This document shows positions 14,401 to 29,400 of a stretch of DNA of 64,000 nt, piece after piece (the first letter of the stretch is position 1; every line of letters starts with the position of its first letter). Below the pieces are notes generated by a model. The model was not told the DNA's origin and ran no database searches. It worked only from the letters and a program-made list of their open reading frames with translations. Location: NCBI GenBank assembly GCA_029237695.1, contig CM055265.1, positions 220,337,679 to 220,401,678 of the forward strand. The letters are read 5' to 3'. This stretch comes from Conchocele bisecta (taxonomy: Eukaryota; Mollusca; Bivalvia; Lucinida; Thyasiridae). The translations under genes and the position numbers were made by a program.

Positions 14401-17400
14401 ACGAAAAATGGAAGTAGCGGAGAATAGCAAAATGTGTGGTCATTGGTTTGTTTATACAGGAAAGATCTTTGGTGGTTGTGTATCTGTAACGGTAACTGTA
14501 ATGCTTGGCGAACGCGTGCATGGTGTGTGTAATTGATCAAATGGGATGGTCCAGTACCACGGCTAATGTAATTATTACGCCGTTTAAAACGGATAATTAC
14601 GGATCAGGAGAGGAAATAAATTGTCAGCGTAATAAGCTAAGAACAATTTTCTGTCTGTTCTTTCCTGCCGACGAATTTTGGCTATTAAACTCATCAGAGC
14701 TAAACACTATTTTTAATTTTCATCAATAACAAAAAAGTCACTATCTCATATGTATTGCCCCCGCACTGTGATAAATCCACGATCTCCCTCCCCCCCCCTG
14801 CCCCTCCCCCGCCCCCCACTAAGCCCAGGGTCAGGGTCACATAGTTGATGCATTAGAAATCTTAACGCTCGGGTAAATGTATTATAATATATGTATCCTT
14901 ACACGGATCTGCTTGATATTTAACTGAATATTTGCATACAATCTCTGTCCAGCCCTGACATTAGACAAACCGGATCTACTGTCAGGTCTTCACCACACTA
15001 TAGTAATCCCCCCCCCACACCACTCCCTATGAAAGTAGTAGGATTAGCACTGATCGCATTACTCTTATAACGGGATTAGCCGGATTCATCTCTCGCCTGC
15101 AAGAAAGCTAAACATGCGAATAAGGGCCAAGCCATGGATATCGCGCTCCCCGGCAAGAATTAAACCCATCGTTAAATTACCATTCACGCTGAAACATAGA
15201 TGTTAGGGTGTAGCTTATGTTATGCCTACCCTACTTAATATAGACGTATCATAATTGTATCCATGTTGGCGGCCATCTTTGATTTACCTTTGTTTATGGT
15301 TAAAGATCATTCGGTACAGTTTGGAACACAAGCTTCGCATTAAAAATATTACAAATATGATCTCCAATTATGTTCTATTTCTTTACTATTTTGTCGACCA
15401 ACAGCGCCCAAGAACTTAAGCTATACTTAGCGGCCATCTTGAATATCCCCACATGGTCAAATAATAAGTATATTACATGGACTCATTATTTTTTGTAAAT
15501 AATACATGCAATAATACCGAAATAAATGCAAACAACTGAATTATAAAAGTTCGTGAAAGTGTAGCTATTTATTTTTGTTATTCCACACACATTTACTGCA
15601 CGTCTGTGTGAATATTTGACGGCCATCTTGTATTTATATGAATTTGTCAGTGGAGAATTGTTTTTATAAGTTACCTAAACGTACTTCTATTAATGTAAAC
15701 GCATAATGTAAGTGCCGAACGCCATATAATAATCAAGTCTGAATATTTAAGACAAAACATTGATAACTGGCAGTCGTCTTGAAAATCGCAAAATAGACAA
15801 CGATTTGAACCACCATAAAACCGAATCGTTTCATATATGTTCTAAGGAAGAATACTCAACAATTTAAACAACTTTATCTGATATTTCAAGCATGATATGC
15901 ACGTATATATGATATAAAATATGTTTTTGAACTCGTTTGACCCCTTTGCACATAATGACCCCAAAAGTGACATTGTCCCACCTAATTTGATTGACCGACA
16001 CCGCATTCATGTTCATGAAGGTATGATGTATCAATCTAGCATATTCGTTGCTTTTGCTCTCTTGTGTTGAACAGAAGTCGTTTTAAGCCATTTCTGTTCA
16101 AAGTGCCCTTCCACTATCATGCGTGTAACTGATATTAGTCGAGTAGGCACTCCTATGTGTTCCATAGTGAACCTAGACATTCTGTTTCCTATAAACTTTT
16201 ATTGTTGTTTCATCTTTATATGGTTCCCTAGAACAAATTTAGCTTTGTTGCCCAAAGGTGTCGTTGACAAGTATCAAGAAATATTTGCCAAAAATCAGTA
16301 GAGAATGCGGCGAGCTGGTGAATAACTAATCAACTACGATCTCCCTATCACCAGTCCTCTGCCCAAAAGAGATTTAATTTTGAAGAACAAGAATAATAAG
16401 AAGGGACTGGTGAGTGTTGTGTCCAAGTTCTCCATAGGAGAGTAGATAACCATGGAGAATCTGGACGATTGTGTGTTTAGCCATGATGTGGCAGACATCA
16501 CCATTATATATTATGTCATTGAAGATGCAAACTATCACAAGAACGTTATCCGCATACTTAGCGATGACACAGGTGTGTTTGTCCTACTGGTGTATTGGGT
16601 TTATCGAGAGAAGCTACACTTCATGGTGCAGATGGAGAGACGGGACGGGACAGTGTTCGATATTAATGCCACTTGTACTGAGCCAGGTCCCAATTGTTTG
16701 AAAATACTGGGCATGCACGCCATCGGTGAGTGAGACACTTCATCATAACCATATGGCAAAGGCAATGCTAAAGCACAGAATACGTTGCTTAGTGCTGGCT
16801 TTTTAGACTTAGTTGATGTGTTAGGCGAGCGAAGTTGGTGTCACCACCGACGAACTGATGGAGACAGCAACGGTTTTCTTCATATTTATGTTTGGTTTGC
16901 CACCGGGAACTTCAATAGAAGCTGCCCGCACCAAACTTTTTGCCAGAAAGTCCTAAAATGAAGGTGCTGCCTCCAAACATCTGACAATCAACTCATACAC
17001 ACACGACGTGCCAGTCGTCAGGTAATGTTGTGGAAAGCGGCAAACCAACAAGACCCATCAAACGAGTCAAATGACATCACCAATTTGGGAGATGCGTGGC
17101 GGGGTTCCAGTTCCTGTCACTCATCAAGGTGAACCCACTCCACCACAGTTGGATCATGTATTTAATTGTCAGTTCAAAACACATGGACAGATGTGCATGT
17201 CTTGTGGGTCTTACAAAGAAGATATTTTACGCACATCATACTGCAACTGTTGGTGAGGATGGTTGCTGCAATCCGCATAAGAGGGAAGCTGAAATTGGAG
17301 GCAGGTGATACGACAGGGGCTGTTGAGGAAGTTGTTGAGGCAGATGATGTTGATGATTTTGAGGACTGTATTTGCGAGGATGGTGACATTTGTAATGGCG

Positions 17401-20400
17401 CGCTCTTTGGTGTACCTGACATCGAGTATCTGATTCATGAATGGGAACAAATAAAAAAGTTTTCAAAGAATATGTATTCGTAATGACATACATTATTGTC
17501 ATACCGCAGATAAGTTTCTCGGCTTTCGATTGGCTAGCTTGCCTGGTCATATATATTATATGACCTACCAAGGCCGTCAGACATACAGGAATTGCGATTC
17601 CCCTCCGGCGCCTCGCGTCCAATGAAGACACATTTTGCAAGCGTCTACCGATTGCGAATTGTATTCCTCACTATACACAATAAAACCCCGAATTGATCAA
17701 TAAAAGTAACAAATTGTACACTCAAAACCAGTCTTGTTTATTTTTCCATAAATATTCTTCGCTCATCAAAATATGAGCGAAAAATGCCACAAACTGTCCC
17801 GTTTAATGTTTTCAAATCTCAACAATATTGGCTTCGTGACACGGCTATATTTAGGTCATAAACTATGGGTTCCACGCACGAAATGCGGCGTAGCAATGAC
17901 AGAGAATATTTGGGAACCAGTCGCATTCTTCTAGAGGCACCAAAGGGAGAGCAGATCGATAGAGCAGTGGAATATAAATTAAATTACACGATATAAAGAA
18001 ATTGTCATAAAGTCGTTTTCGATGGATTTCTTACTTCATATTTAGTTTGTTTTCGTTTAATAAAAATACAAAATGTTCATATACGCCTTTGTATTAAGAC
18101 TGACGGTAGAAAATCGAATCTCGGATTATGTTTCTTCCTGAAAAAACGCAAATATCAAAAGCAAAGATATGTTTATACGGCCAAATAACGCATCTGCGGT
18201 ATGACAAATACGTTATTGTGATTTTACACAGGCTATATGGTGTAATATTGCCCGCTATCGCCTCGGGTTAACATACCTCCAGACGGGCACTATTACACCA
18301 TATAGCCTGTGTAGAATCACAATAACTTATAATATGTATTATGCATATTAATGTATACCATTGCGCTGACGTTTTCTTTATCTTATCTGATTAATATTGC
18401 AAATATAATCTAAGTATTATAATATGAGTAAGGATGTGTTTATAGGTTGGAACCGTTGACAAAAATCATATAATTCCAGAATAATTTATAAAGTGCCATA
18501 TATTCTGAACCGGTTCATGTTCTGTCAAATATACTGGTATTCTCAGATTGCTTGTATCACTCATTGCATTATTATTTACGTAATTACTTCATAGAGTAAT
18601 TATAGTTGCAAATAAATATGATTTTCATGGTTCATAACAATGGTTGCAACAAACAGTTGTCATTGAAATTTCTTTTTTTAATAGAAATTTTCATTATTTT
18701 GCATACAAATTTCAAATTTGACCCTACAATTACCTCTAGACCCTTATGATGACAACCAATTAACCATATTATATCATAAAACGGCTCTACGTACACGAAA
18801 ACCTACATAAAGACATATTATACATCATTGTATGACAAGTAGGTAAAAAGTTAGATTTTAAAAATGGCGACTGGCGGCCATCGTGGATTTATGCAAATTG
18901 CGAGATTTGCCCAAGGTTGCTGCTTGGGCAACAAAGCTACATTTACTGTATATATCTGTCGGAGCATGAATCAAGAAAAAAAGTTTATAGGAAACACAAT
19001 GTCTAGGTTCACAAAATGACTACTCGATTATATACAAATAACATATGTTTACACCAACGTCCGTGACAATCTACCCCGACAGATGCAAATATAGCACACG
19101 ATCGTGCCAAGTGCAAAACACAGACGTGCAAAACACAGAGATCTAGATACGCAAATCAACTTGTTTATTCAAACCCCGTGTGCAGCACACGTCTATGAAT
19201 GTCTTAATTAAGTGATCTTCACAATATATATTTGCAGCGTCGTGATTTTCTAGATAAAATAAGACAGGTTAGCAGACATGTAGAACCTTGTATAACACCT
19301 GGTGCCTTCCTGCAGCCCAGGTAGGATTCATACTAGCCCACTAAAACACTGAAGAACCCCTATTGTTCACCCACCCCAGTGTAACCTCCGTTACACTAGG
19401 GGTGGGTGAACAGTAGGGGGTTGGTTCTACAAAGATTTGAAACAACCGACAGCTACAGATACAGATATTTATTTATTCGCTCTGATATTTATTTCCAAAT
19501 AATAACAGGCATGTATACGTATTATAGAAATACACAATACAATGCATTTATTTTGCGAAAATATCATGATATAGCCACTGAAATGTTCAACAATAGGATG
19601 AATGTTAGAAGCCTGCATTGTTGTACTTTACAAAAATATATCCAAGATAAATCCTTAAAAACAATGTTGTAAATAATTCCTTATAATTTCAATCAAAATT
19701 CTACTTCAGCGATGACATTAAATTCCATTTGTATGTCCCCGGTCTCTGTAGAGTCGGGATGCATGTATAGATGTACATGTATAGCGTTTGGACTGTGTGT
19801 CCGTGTGTCCACCCGTCCGTGTGTCCATCCGTCCGTGTGTCTCCGTGTGTCCGTCCGTCCGTGTGTCCATCCGTCCGTGTGTCCGTTCGTGGTTAAGAAG
19901 TTTAGCGGAGTGTCTTAATTATATCATAACGTCTTATCCATTAAATGATTACTTTAATAAATTGTATGTGTGCACAACCGCCACAGATCCATGCTGCCCT
20001 TAATATAACCATAACAGATTGATATTTTACACCTCTGTTTAAACACTTTCGGTTTCAGTTAAGAAGTTTGCCGGCGTTTCTCCAATCTGCCAGTGGGGGC
20101 ATTCGTGTGCCGACAGGCACATTTTCTGTACATAGTGTTAGCAAATTCCAACGAAATGGTACGCCAATGTACACGTGCATTCCTGTGTATTCGTGAGGCC
20201 TCACGTCGCAATCAATCACGTACCTCCACACTAGCGCTGCTATACTGTGTAACTCTCTCGAAACAAATTGAAAGTTAACAGACGTAGGTGTAAGTATACC
20301 AGCCTGACATGGCCATTTTACATATATCTATAAATAAACATGGAATTCCTGTAGGTATTTCCCTGTTTATTATGGCGCGTCGCTATAGTCATGATCGATA

Positions 20401-23400
20401 TATTGCGATTGACAAAACAGTTTCTCATACTGGAGCAGTGGGTAAACTGGCGGCCAACGGTGACACTTGATTTTAATTTTGCACTACATGCGTTCGATCC
20501 ACACTTTGGCCATTATATATATATATACATTATTTTTTTTAAATATTGTTTTTGTGTTTTATAGTGAAGTGTTTTATAATGTTGTGTAAAAGTAAATGCA
20601 CGACTGTTTCGGGATGTGTGCGTTACCTCTAGCGCCAACATAGCAAAAGCGAGAGAAAAATGTATGCCTTTGGCAGGATTCTAACTCACGACCGTCCGAT
20701 CACCAAACAACGGATCTACCCACTAGAGCACTAAACGATGTTAGTATTATTAGCAATTCTATCGAATGTTAATGCGTTTGCGCTGGTATAACAAATACCA
20801 TGTCTACAACATATGACGTAAAGTATTTAAAAATAGCACGTGTTTACAATAATATTTACAATAATAACGCGCCAGCTCAAAACGGTACACCTTTTTAGTG
20901 TATACATGTGGTTCATAATGACCATGTCAATTGTTGTTACATGTAATAAAGATGCATTAAAAAGAAAAAGAAAACACAAAAACAATATTTAAAAAAAATA
21001 TATGTATATGTATAATGGCCAAAGTGAGGATCGAACGCATGCAGTGCAAAATTAAAATCAAGTGCCACCGTTGGCCGCCAGTTTACTCACTGCTCCAGTA
21101 TGAGAACCTGTTTTGTAATCGCTATATATCGATCATGACTAGCGACGCGCCATAATAAACAGGGAAATACCGACAGGAATTCCATGTTTATGTATTCACC
21201 AATGTTTATATAAACAAAGCATGTAAACAACGCCATGTCAGGCTGGTATACTTTCTTTCTTTTTTTAGTGATGCAACACATTAGTAAACACAATTATTGT
21301 TTGCTAATCTGCTTCATCACTGTAATTGTAGATTTATATCGAATTCACGAACACACGTACGTATGAGTTGACTGAAATAAATGAAATAGGGACTCCCCAG
21401 TGGATCACGGCATATATTATTATATTGTAGAATAACATACTACTTCGAATTTGATGAAATAAAATGATGCATTTGATGGATATATGCAAGTTATAGCCAC
21501 CACTATAACGTATATTATGTTCACTTGTGTCGTACTCATTTAGTGCAAAGCCTCTTTATTCGGAGCATCACTTTTACTTCCCCCTGTGGGTCGCCTCTAG
21601 CCACTGTCACATGACCAATATTACTTTAAACAATATTTTATTCATTCAATACAAGTGATAAATGATACATGGTAACTAATGGGATTTGGCCGAAAGCAGA
21701 ACTTATCGTGGTCATCTCCCATACATGACCAATATTCCCACTGCGATTGGTTAACAGGTCTTTTCTGTTTATCAAAATTTTCACTGCAAGTCACAAGTTT
21801 TATATTATATGTTATTTATAGTCCACAAAGCGAAAAACCACATACTGCATATCCAATATATCATCTGAGACACGGCGTCTTCAATGTTACCCATGCGTGT
21901 TCGACTTGCTTCGAAAGAGACCCCGGGTTCGATTCCCACCTCGACCTGCTCCGAATGGCCGATTCGGCGTGTCATTGGGCAAGACAACTTCGTGCTAGCC
22001 TAGTCCTATCGGATGGGAACATGCAAGGTGACAGTGCAAAGCATGTACATTTTTCCCCTCGAGAGCCATTTCTTTTGATGTTTATAATATATTCAATTGT
22101 TTATTTACGTCTCATCAACTGTACATAATAAAATACATACCAATAAAACAATACAGGTGCATGTACAATTGCCATTCAATAAGAATTATAAGAGATGTCT
22201 TAAAACACCAACTTAAAAGGACACCACACCAATAAGCAATACAAAATCAACAAACCATATATGCCTATGGGTTTTGTGACCGGTGTAAATGTTGATCAGA
22301 AACCCATTCGTGTAGTCTGATAACGATTTATACTGCTTGCTAGATGCATGACGGGTGTTTCATTGATGGAATGGCGAAGAGTGCAGCTCCTGATTAGACT
22401 GTGCGGATGCACAGGCTGATCTGGATCTGCACTGGTCGCAAAGCCCATAAGCCCAGTGTATCCACTCACAGCCACACTTATAACAATACCGTAGAAAGCA
22501 GAGGCAACCGAATCTATGTGACCTCACCTGCAATTAGACCAATGCTATCGACAGTGCCTGTGACGTCACGGGTAGCGTACATGATTTTGTCGGCGGGTAC
22601 CAGATTGCTAGTCTGGCCGAAAATGCAGCAGCCGATAGTGTCGAGGGCGGTTCTCATCTGGTCCTGAGATTGCGACACCGTGAAGCCCGATATTGACTCC
22701 AGCTTGTCCAGGGTGCCGCCCGTGTGGGCCAGCCCGCGCCCTGACATCATGGGCACCTGCGACACGTGACTTGAATGTTGTATCACGTGACAATCGATTG
22801 AACATTGATGATACGCGATTCGCAGGTCCGCTTTCCCAAATACATGAGTTGAGCGTATGCTACGCTTATTTACAACGAGTGGTACAAAAGTTTGATTTGC
22901 ATTAGAAATCGCCTTAATGCCTTTGTCGCCCCATCACTAGTATAACTGGCTCGAACATTTGGGGATCACTGTTTTATGTGGATGTGACTGGAGAAATGGG
23001 GATTATGGTATTGGCGACCATGTAGACGCAGATCAGCCTGCGCATCCGCGCAGTCTGATCAGCGTCTACACTGTCGACGTTCTGACACATCTAGCAAGTT
23101 ACTAACAAGCCGAATAGATCCTCTTCATCAGGTTGAATGCGTGTGCTGGTAGACCAGTGACAGTAAAGCTAGTATCTTACTGGGCTGCGACTGTTGGCGA
23201 CAAATTGCGAACGGAATGTGCGAGGGACTTTCCAAAATATCTCGAAAAGTTCGCAGGGGTTCTCAATTTCCTCGCGTGAGTCGCAGGGCCTCGCTCTCGG
23301 CTGGAATTTTGAACATGTTCGCGAAACAAATTTTCTCTCAAAATAGTCACAGAGTCGTCGCGGGTGTCTCGAACCCGTCTCGAACCATTCTCAATTTAGT

Positions 23401-26400
23401 TTCCGTGAGTCAGAAAGAGCGAGAAATGTGAGACAACTTTGTGAGTGGTTGGCGACCTATGAAACTAAATTGTGATTGATTGCAGACAAAAATGAAAATC
23501 TGACATTCCGGGCGCGTGACAGACGCGAACTGCCCTGGGACCCCTGGGACCCCTGGGACCCCTGGGACCCCTGGCACCCCTGGGACCCCTGGCACCCCTG
23601 GGACGCCTGCCTGGGACCCCTGGGACCCCTGGGACCACTGGGACCCCTGGGAGCGCGACAACATTGCGTATAAATTGAGTATAATTTGCGAACAAATTGC
23701 GACATGATTAAGACAATTTCTGACTAAATTGCGACAGTTGCAAGTGCAAAAGAATCGCAATTTCGTTGCGTGAATGTCGCACGAGTGTTGCGCGACATTC
23801 GCACATGTATGCGAACTCCCGGCGAATTTTGGCCCAAATTTCGCCTGCAGTTCGTGCGACATTCACGCAACATTCGTGCGACACGCGAACGTATCGTAAG
23901 TACCAATTCAGTGTGATTCGCGAGTTTGTGTCTACAACTAGTCGCGAGCTGTCGCAGCCCAGTGAGATACTACCTTCACCCAAATGTCTCCAGTCACAGC
24001 CACAAATAGCAGTGCGGCCATTGAAAGAAATTGACAAATATTGGCAAGATTAACACAGGCGATACATGATCACGTGGTTACAACAACAACAACGTCGCCC
24101 ACTCCAAAGTAAGTATTATTTGATAGTTTCTTTAAAATGTTTAATATGCAACGGACTTTGATGAAATATGGCCCAGCAAACGCGTCTTCATGAGCTTCAT
24201 TTGGTGGTATATGGAGTTTGGCAAAGACTTATGTCGTTTTTGCGAAGAATCGATTTCCGTGTCGGAGACACGGACATCGATTCTTCGCAAAAACGACAGA
24301 AGTTTGGGCGAAAATACAGAGACCACCAAATGCAGCTTAACAAGACGCGTTTGATGCGCTATATTGCATCAAAATCAGTTACGTAATAAGGACACTATAA
24401 AAGAATACGTACTTTGAATCGGTACTTGTTGTTGTTGTTAGTACCACGTGATCATACACCTTGTGTATGCCTGAAGTGTGTTCAATGTACGCGCCCACTC
24501 AGTCGGCACACACTGTTCTTTATAGGAATTTAATATAGGAATGAATGGCCTTTTTGTGGAATTCATCGGGATATAAACTTGGAAAAGTCGCGGGAATACT
24601 GGACGAAGGCCGGAAGGCCTCGTCCTGTATTCCCGCTTTCGGCCTTCGTCCAGTATTCCCGCGACTTTTCCAAGTTTATATCCCCGATAAAGATGTGTTT
24701 TCATGGAAAATGAGAAAAAAATGCTATATTTGCGGTCTACTTATTGTTTCTGTAGCATGATATAGGTACCACACAATTTTTATTGCTTTTTGATACTCGC
24801 TACTTCTGATTTCAATTTTGGTTTTTGGCAAATTTATTTGGGTATTTAAGCAAATACGCAGCTTATCCGGAGCTCTGGAAGTCAGACCTGTCTCATCACG
24901 AAAACAACAGTGGCACTTGTGTTGCTATTGGTTACGCGTCTGATCTGTCCATGGTTCAACCCTCACTACGCTTTTTTTAATTTTTATCTTAATTCTTAAC
25001 AAAAAAACAGTTTTGACAGCACAGTGGAGACGATTCTCATGCGCTGGCAAAACAGGTTTTTATCGAGAAATATTGAAAATAAAACATTTCCAGCAGACGA
25101 AAAAATTAAATTTAGCGTCGTAAGGGTTAATTAGAAACAAAATTGCTACCTCGCTGCGATATTCTCCCCTAGATGGCTATCGTAGGCGAAATAGTGTAGC
25201 TAAGGTTTAAAGGTACATGCCCACGCAGCAGGTTACACTGTACTACTACTGTTCATTTTCTGTCATGCCTTATATGAGCTATTTGTCTACCCACTAACGA
25301 GTTAATTTTAATTACGGCGCGTGTTAATTGGTGTTAAATCGCATTTTATATGCCGCGACCAGAAAGGGTATTTTCCGACCTCGTGCTATTTTTACCAATA
25401 CGCGTCACGTGACACGGTCAATCATATCACATCTTTGACATGCGCAGTGAAGTATCGGAAGTTGAGAAGAAAAATATCTGTTCGAGTCTAAATCTAAATC
25501 TCCAGATAACTCCATTTGGTGATCTGGTCGCCAATATTAACCACTCTCTCTCTGTACTGCCTGTCCCTCAGACATTTCGCCTTTTTTTTGGCCGACGCCG
25601 TTTCAACCAATTTCCGTCCTGGACGTTTCGACATATTGGGAAGCCTACTGGCGCGCGTAGTATACTGCGCATGCGCACCACAAGCCGTGATGTGAAAGTC
25701 GTCGCCCCCGCACATTATCAAAATAGACTGTTACCGCTGCGCGTCGCTAACAGTAAATTGATAATTAATAAATGATTATATTTGTATAGCGGGCACTCGT
25801 AATTTTTAGAACTGGTGGAATAGTGACATAATTATACACTTATTTAATTCCTATAAATAACATTTTGTGCCTACTGCGTGGGCATGTACCTTTAATGTAT
25901 GTCTAGTATTGTCTACCCAATGGTCCGTCATATCATTAACTAGTACGTGATTGTGAACATCAGTCGTAGGTAATGGATGTGTTGTATCAGTCGATGTCAC
26001 GGACAAATGTATGACATGTAACAATCTGCACATCATGCCCGTGACTTGAATATCTCTGCCATGTAATACTGCTGATATACATTTTCTCAGGACTATACAG
26101 TACGTGTTATAATATGTTAGGTGGTCTGTAAAATAGATATACATGTATATGCATTTATAATGGGTGTTCCGGGACATAGTCCACATCATTTGTCCTTCAC
26201 CTCAATATTAAGCACACTGTAAGCAGTGGGTGATTATGTCCCGAAAAACCCATTAAATATAATATATAACAATAATATATTTTCTTATATATTACCTTAT
26301 TGAAATGCGCAGCTGGGGCCCGTTTCACTAAACTTTGTACGACTAAAATGTTTGTAAGTCTGTAAATTTACATTAACACTGTTTTATGGTAAACACTTAT

Positions 26401-29400
26401 TGGATTTACATATATTAAACATAGGCTGCATATGCAGCCTATACTCAATAAATGTAAATTCATCAATTGAAATTTCCAGACGTTCCTAAATTTGCACTTA
26501 CGACTGCTTACCTTAACGCCACAGGCAGCGAGTGCGGGTGCCAGAACGAGGCTGACCTTGTCCCCGACCCCACCGGTACTGTGTTTGTCCACGATTGACC
26601 CCTGCCATTCCTGCGGCCACGACAGCACGTCTCCCGAGTTAGTCATGGCCCGGGTCAGGCACGTGGTCTCCTTGTTGTCCAGGCCACGGATGGACATCAC
26701 CATCAACATGGCGCCTGTGGAGAGAGAAATTTTGCGACATTTAAAGCTTACACTATACGTATTTCGCAACGACTACAAACAAGCGTAATTGTACTTATAA
26801 ATACATGTTCAAATTCAGGGGCGTCGGAGCAGGTCCGACAGGTCCGGCAGGTCCGGCCACTGCCGGATCAATACTTTTGACATATTTGTAATTCATGTAT
26901 AAAAAGCAACGGAATGTAAAAATATTTTTCTACAATTTTTATTATTTCTCATCAAAAGTGTATGTTGTTACCACTCAGTTGAACCGTCTCGGCGAGACAG
27001 TTCAACTGAGTGGTAACAACATACACTTTTGATGTGTAGCGGGGGAACCCAGTAGATTCGCCGGACCAATATTATGATGTTTCCGTCGCCCGTGCAAATT
27101 GCGTTGCAGATGGGGCGTTAGGGTAATCTTTAATATGGGATGAAACGTGAGTACCCGGATATTTTACAAGTATTACAAATATGCGCGAGAGCACTTATAC
27201 AAATGCTATCTTTGGCACAGATGGGCGAGCAAGGGTAATCTTTAATGTGTGAGAAAACTATAGTAGCCACTCGGCCGGTGTCGCGACCACGGTGTCATCT
27301 CAAATACTGCCCGATCGAGGATCGAACGAGGGCCGCATTGGTGTCAACCGGACAACCTGGCGACATTTGTGTCTGTGACTGGAGAAATGGGGATAATGGG
27401 TTGTGCGTCACGTGTAGATAAAGATGAGCATGTGCAGCCTCATAGTCTGATCAGGATATGCACTGTCCGTCATTTCATCACTGCAACCGCCTTCATCGAA
27501 TGTATATGGTTTCCAGATTACAGGGGCATGTTTCACTAGTGACTTCGTACGACTAAGAAGTTCGTAAGTGCAAAATTGAAATCCACAATAACATTTCAAG
27601 TGTTCTGACAGGCGATTTTTTAAATTCTTTAGTGAATGTGTTGCATTTAACCCTTTGAACCCGAAATCACGCTATATCAGGTTATGCAAAAAGTGCAGAG
27701 CCAGATGAGCCGGCTCGTAACGAGCCGTCTCATCAGGATCTGCACTTTTCGCAAATAATGTTCATATTTCTTAGAACAAAAACACCCCCTTTTCATAAAT
27801 GGACGAATCTGAAAATCATTTTGTGACCATTGGATTGGTCGGAACATTAGCATATTACAGTCCATTCCAGTTCCTTAGGGTTGAAAAGGTTAATGACATG
27901 AACACGTAGGTATACAAAATGGTAACATTAAAGAAACGCGTTGATGCGATAAGCAACTTCATAGAAATATTCGTACGAACAATTTTATCTTACAAAGTTT
28001 ATAGAAACGATCTATTTTAATCCCCATGTTAAATTCCCATAGTAAAATCTCTTCGCAATAAAATTATTATTTGATGGAATTTCATCTAAATTAGGGAGGG
28101 TGACTTTTTATTATTAATGTAAAAATACTGTCATTTAAATATTTTTTAGATTTGATGTGTGTAATAGCCAAAATGTTCGTCGGCAGCAAAACGTGGAACA
28201 AACAGTAGGCGTGTATATCGTACTTAGTGTCTGCATGTGCAGCAAACATACCGTAAAGGTGAAATATTTGGACCTGTAGCCTAAAGTCCCTGTTGAAAAC
28301 ATCGCATTACCCCACCCACCGGTTGTCGTACTGTACGTAATGTTATATACATTATCGTCCACATGGGGCGTACCACAGGCTGAACAAAAGGACATTACTC
28401 CGTTCAGCACCACATGCCTATACATAATGGTATTGTGAAAAAGTGTAGATCCCGATAAGGAGGCTCGTGACGAGCCGTCTGTTCATGATCTGCACGTTTT
28501 GCAACTACTGTTCATATTAATTAGAAAAAAACACACACACCCTTTGTATAAATGGACTAGTCTGAAAATCATTGTGTAGTGATTTGATTGGTCGGAAAAT
28601 TAACCCATTATCCCAATCCATTCCAGTTACTTAGGGGTGGAAGGGTTAAAGGTACGTGCTCACTCTTCATATTCGAAACACCATCTGAGACATTTTCTGG
28701 CAAAAATAAACATTCATTCACCATTACCCCACGTATTGATTTACACTATTATGCATTTTATATCAGACATAAAGTTCCACATTGATATCATGGGCGATAA
28801 CCGTGTTTCCTTAAAATGTTAACGGACATTACTATTTATTTTCTGCATTTATATTTTGATGTGCAATGATCATACTTTATAATCTGTCGACAATATTATT
28901 TGTTCAGGTGGCGCATTTAATTAGTATACATAATTAAAAAATATAATGACTGATTTGCATATGAAAATAGCCCGATACCACCGCGAGTCACTATCAGTAA
29001 CATAAATATTACTAAATTATTATATCTGTAATTTTTAGAACTGGTGGAAAAGTGTCACAATTATACACTTATATAATTCCCTCGAAATGACAATTCGTTT
29101 CCTCAATTCGTTCCCTCGAATTAACAATTCGTTCCCACGATATAACAATTATTTCCCACGTATTAACAATTCGTTTCCGTGGGAAAAAAATAAGTATGCG
29201 TCCCCAGCGGGGTTCCGTACGTATGAATGTGTCACAAGGTGAGAAAGATGCGCATTGGGTCGGACTCGAACCGAGGACTTGTGGGTTACCATACCGTCGC
29301 TTTAACCGACTGAGCTAACCGGGAACGAATATACACCTTCTCTCCATAGTGAGTTACGAACCGTGACATACTTCTCAGCCCAATTGAAATTCGACCCCGA

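Noticed and set aside
21679..22128. 149-codon plus-strand frame
   Set aside because: Its central part is the S3 SINE; no domain can be seen.
23410..23862. 150-codon minus-strand frame resembling collagen
   Set aside because: The Gly-Val-Pro run equals the minisatellite 23525-23655; the ends of the frame do not look like protein, and it lies inside a transposon-like insert.
25440..25775. 111-codon plus-strand frame
   Set aside because: It overlaps the better minus-strand candidate and reads like a shadow frame of the CpG-rich patch; no recognisable motif.
29250..29325. A tRNA gene on the minus strand
   Set aside because: The A and B boxes are good, but the acceptor ends do not pair and the T stem has a mismatch, so it is a SINE head.
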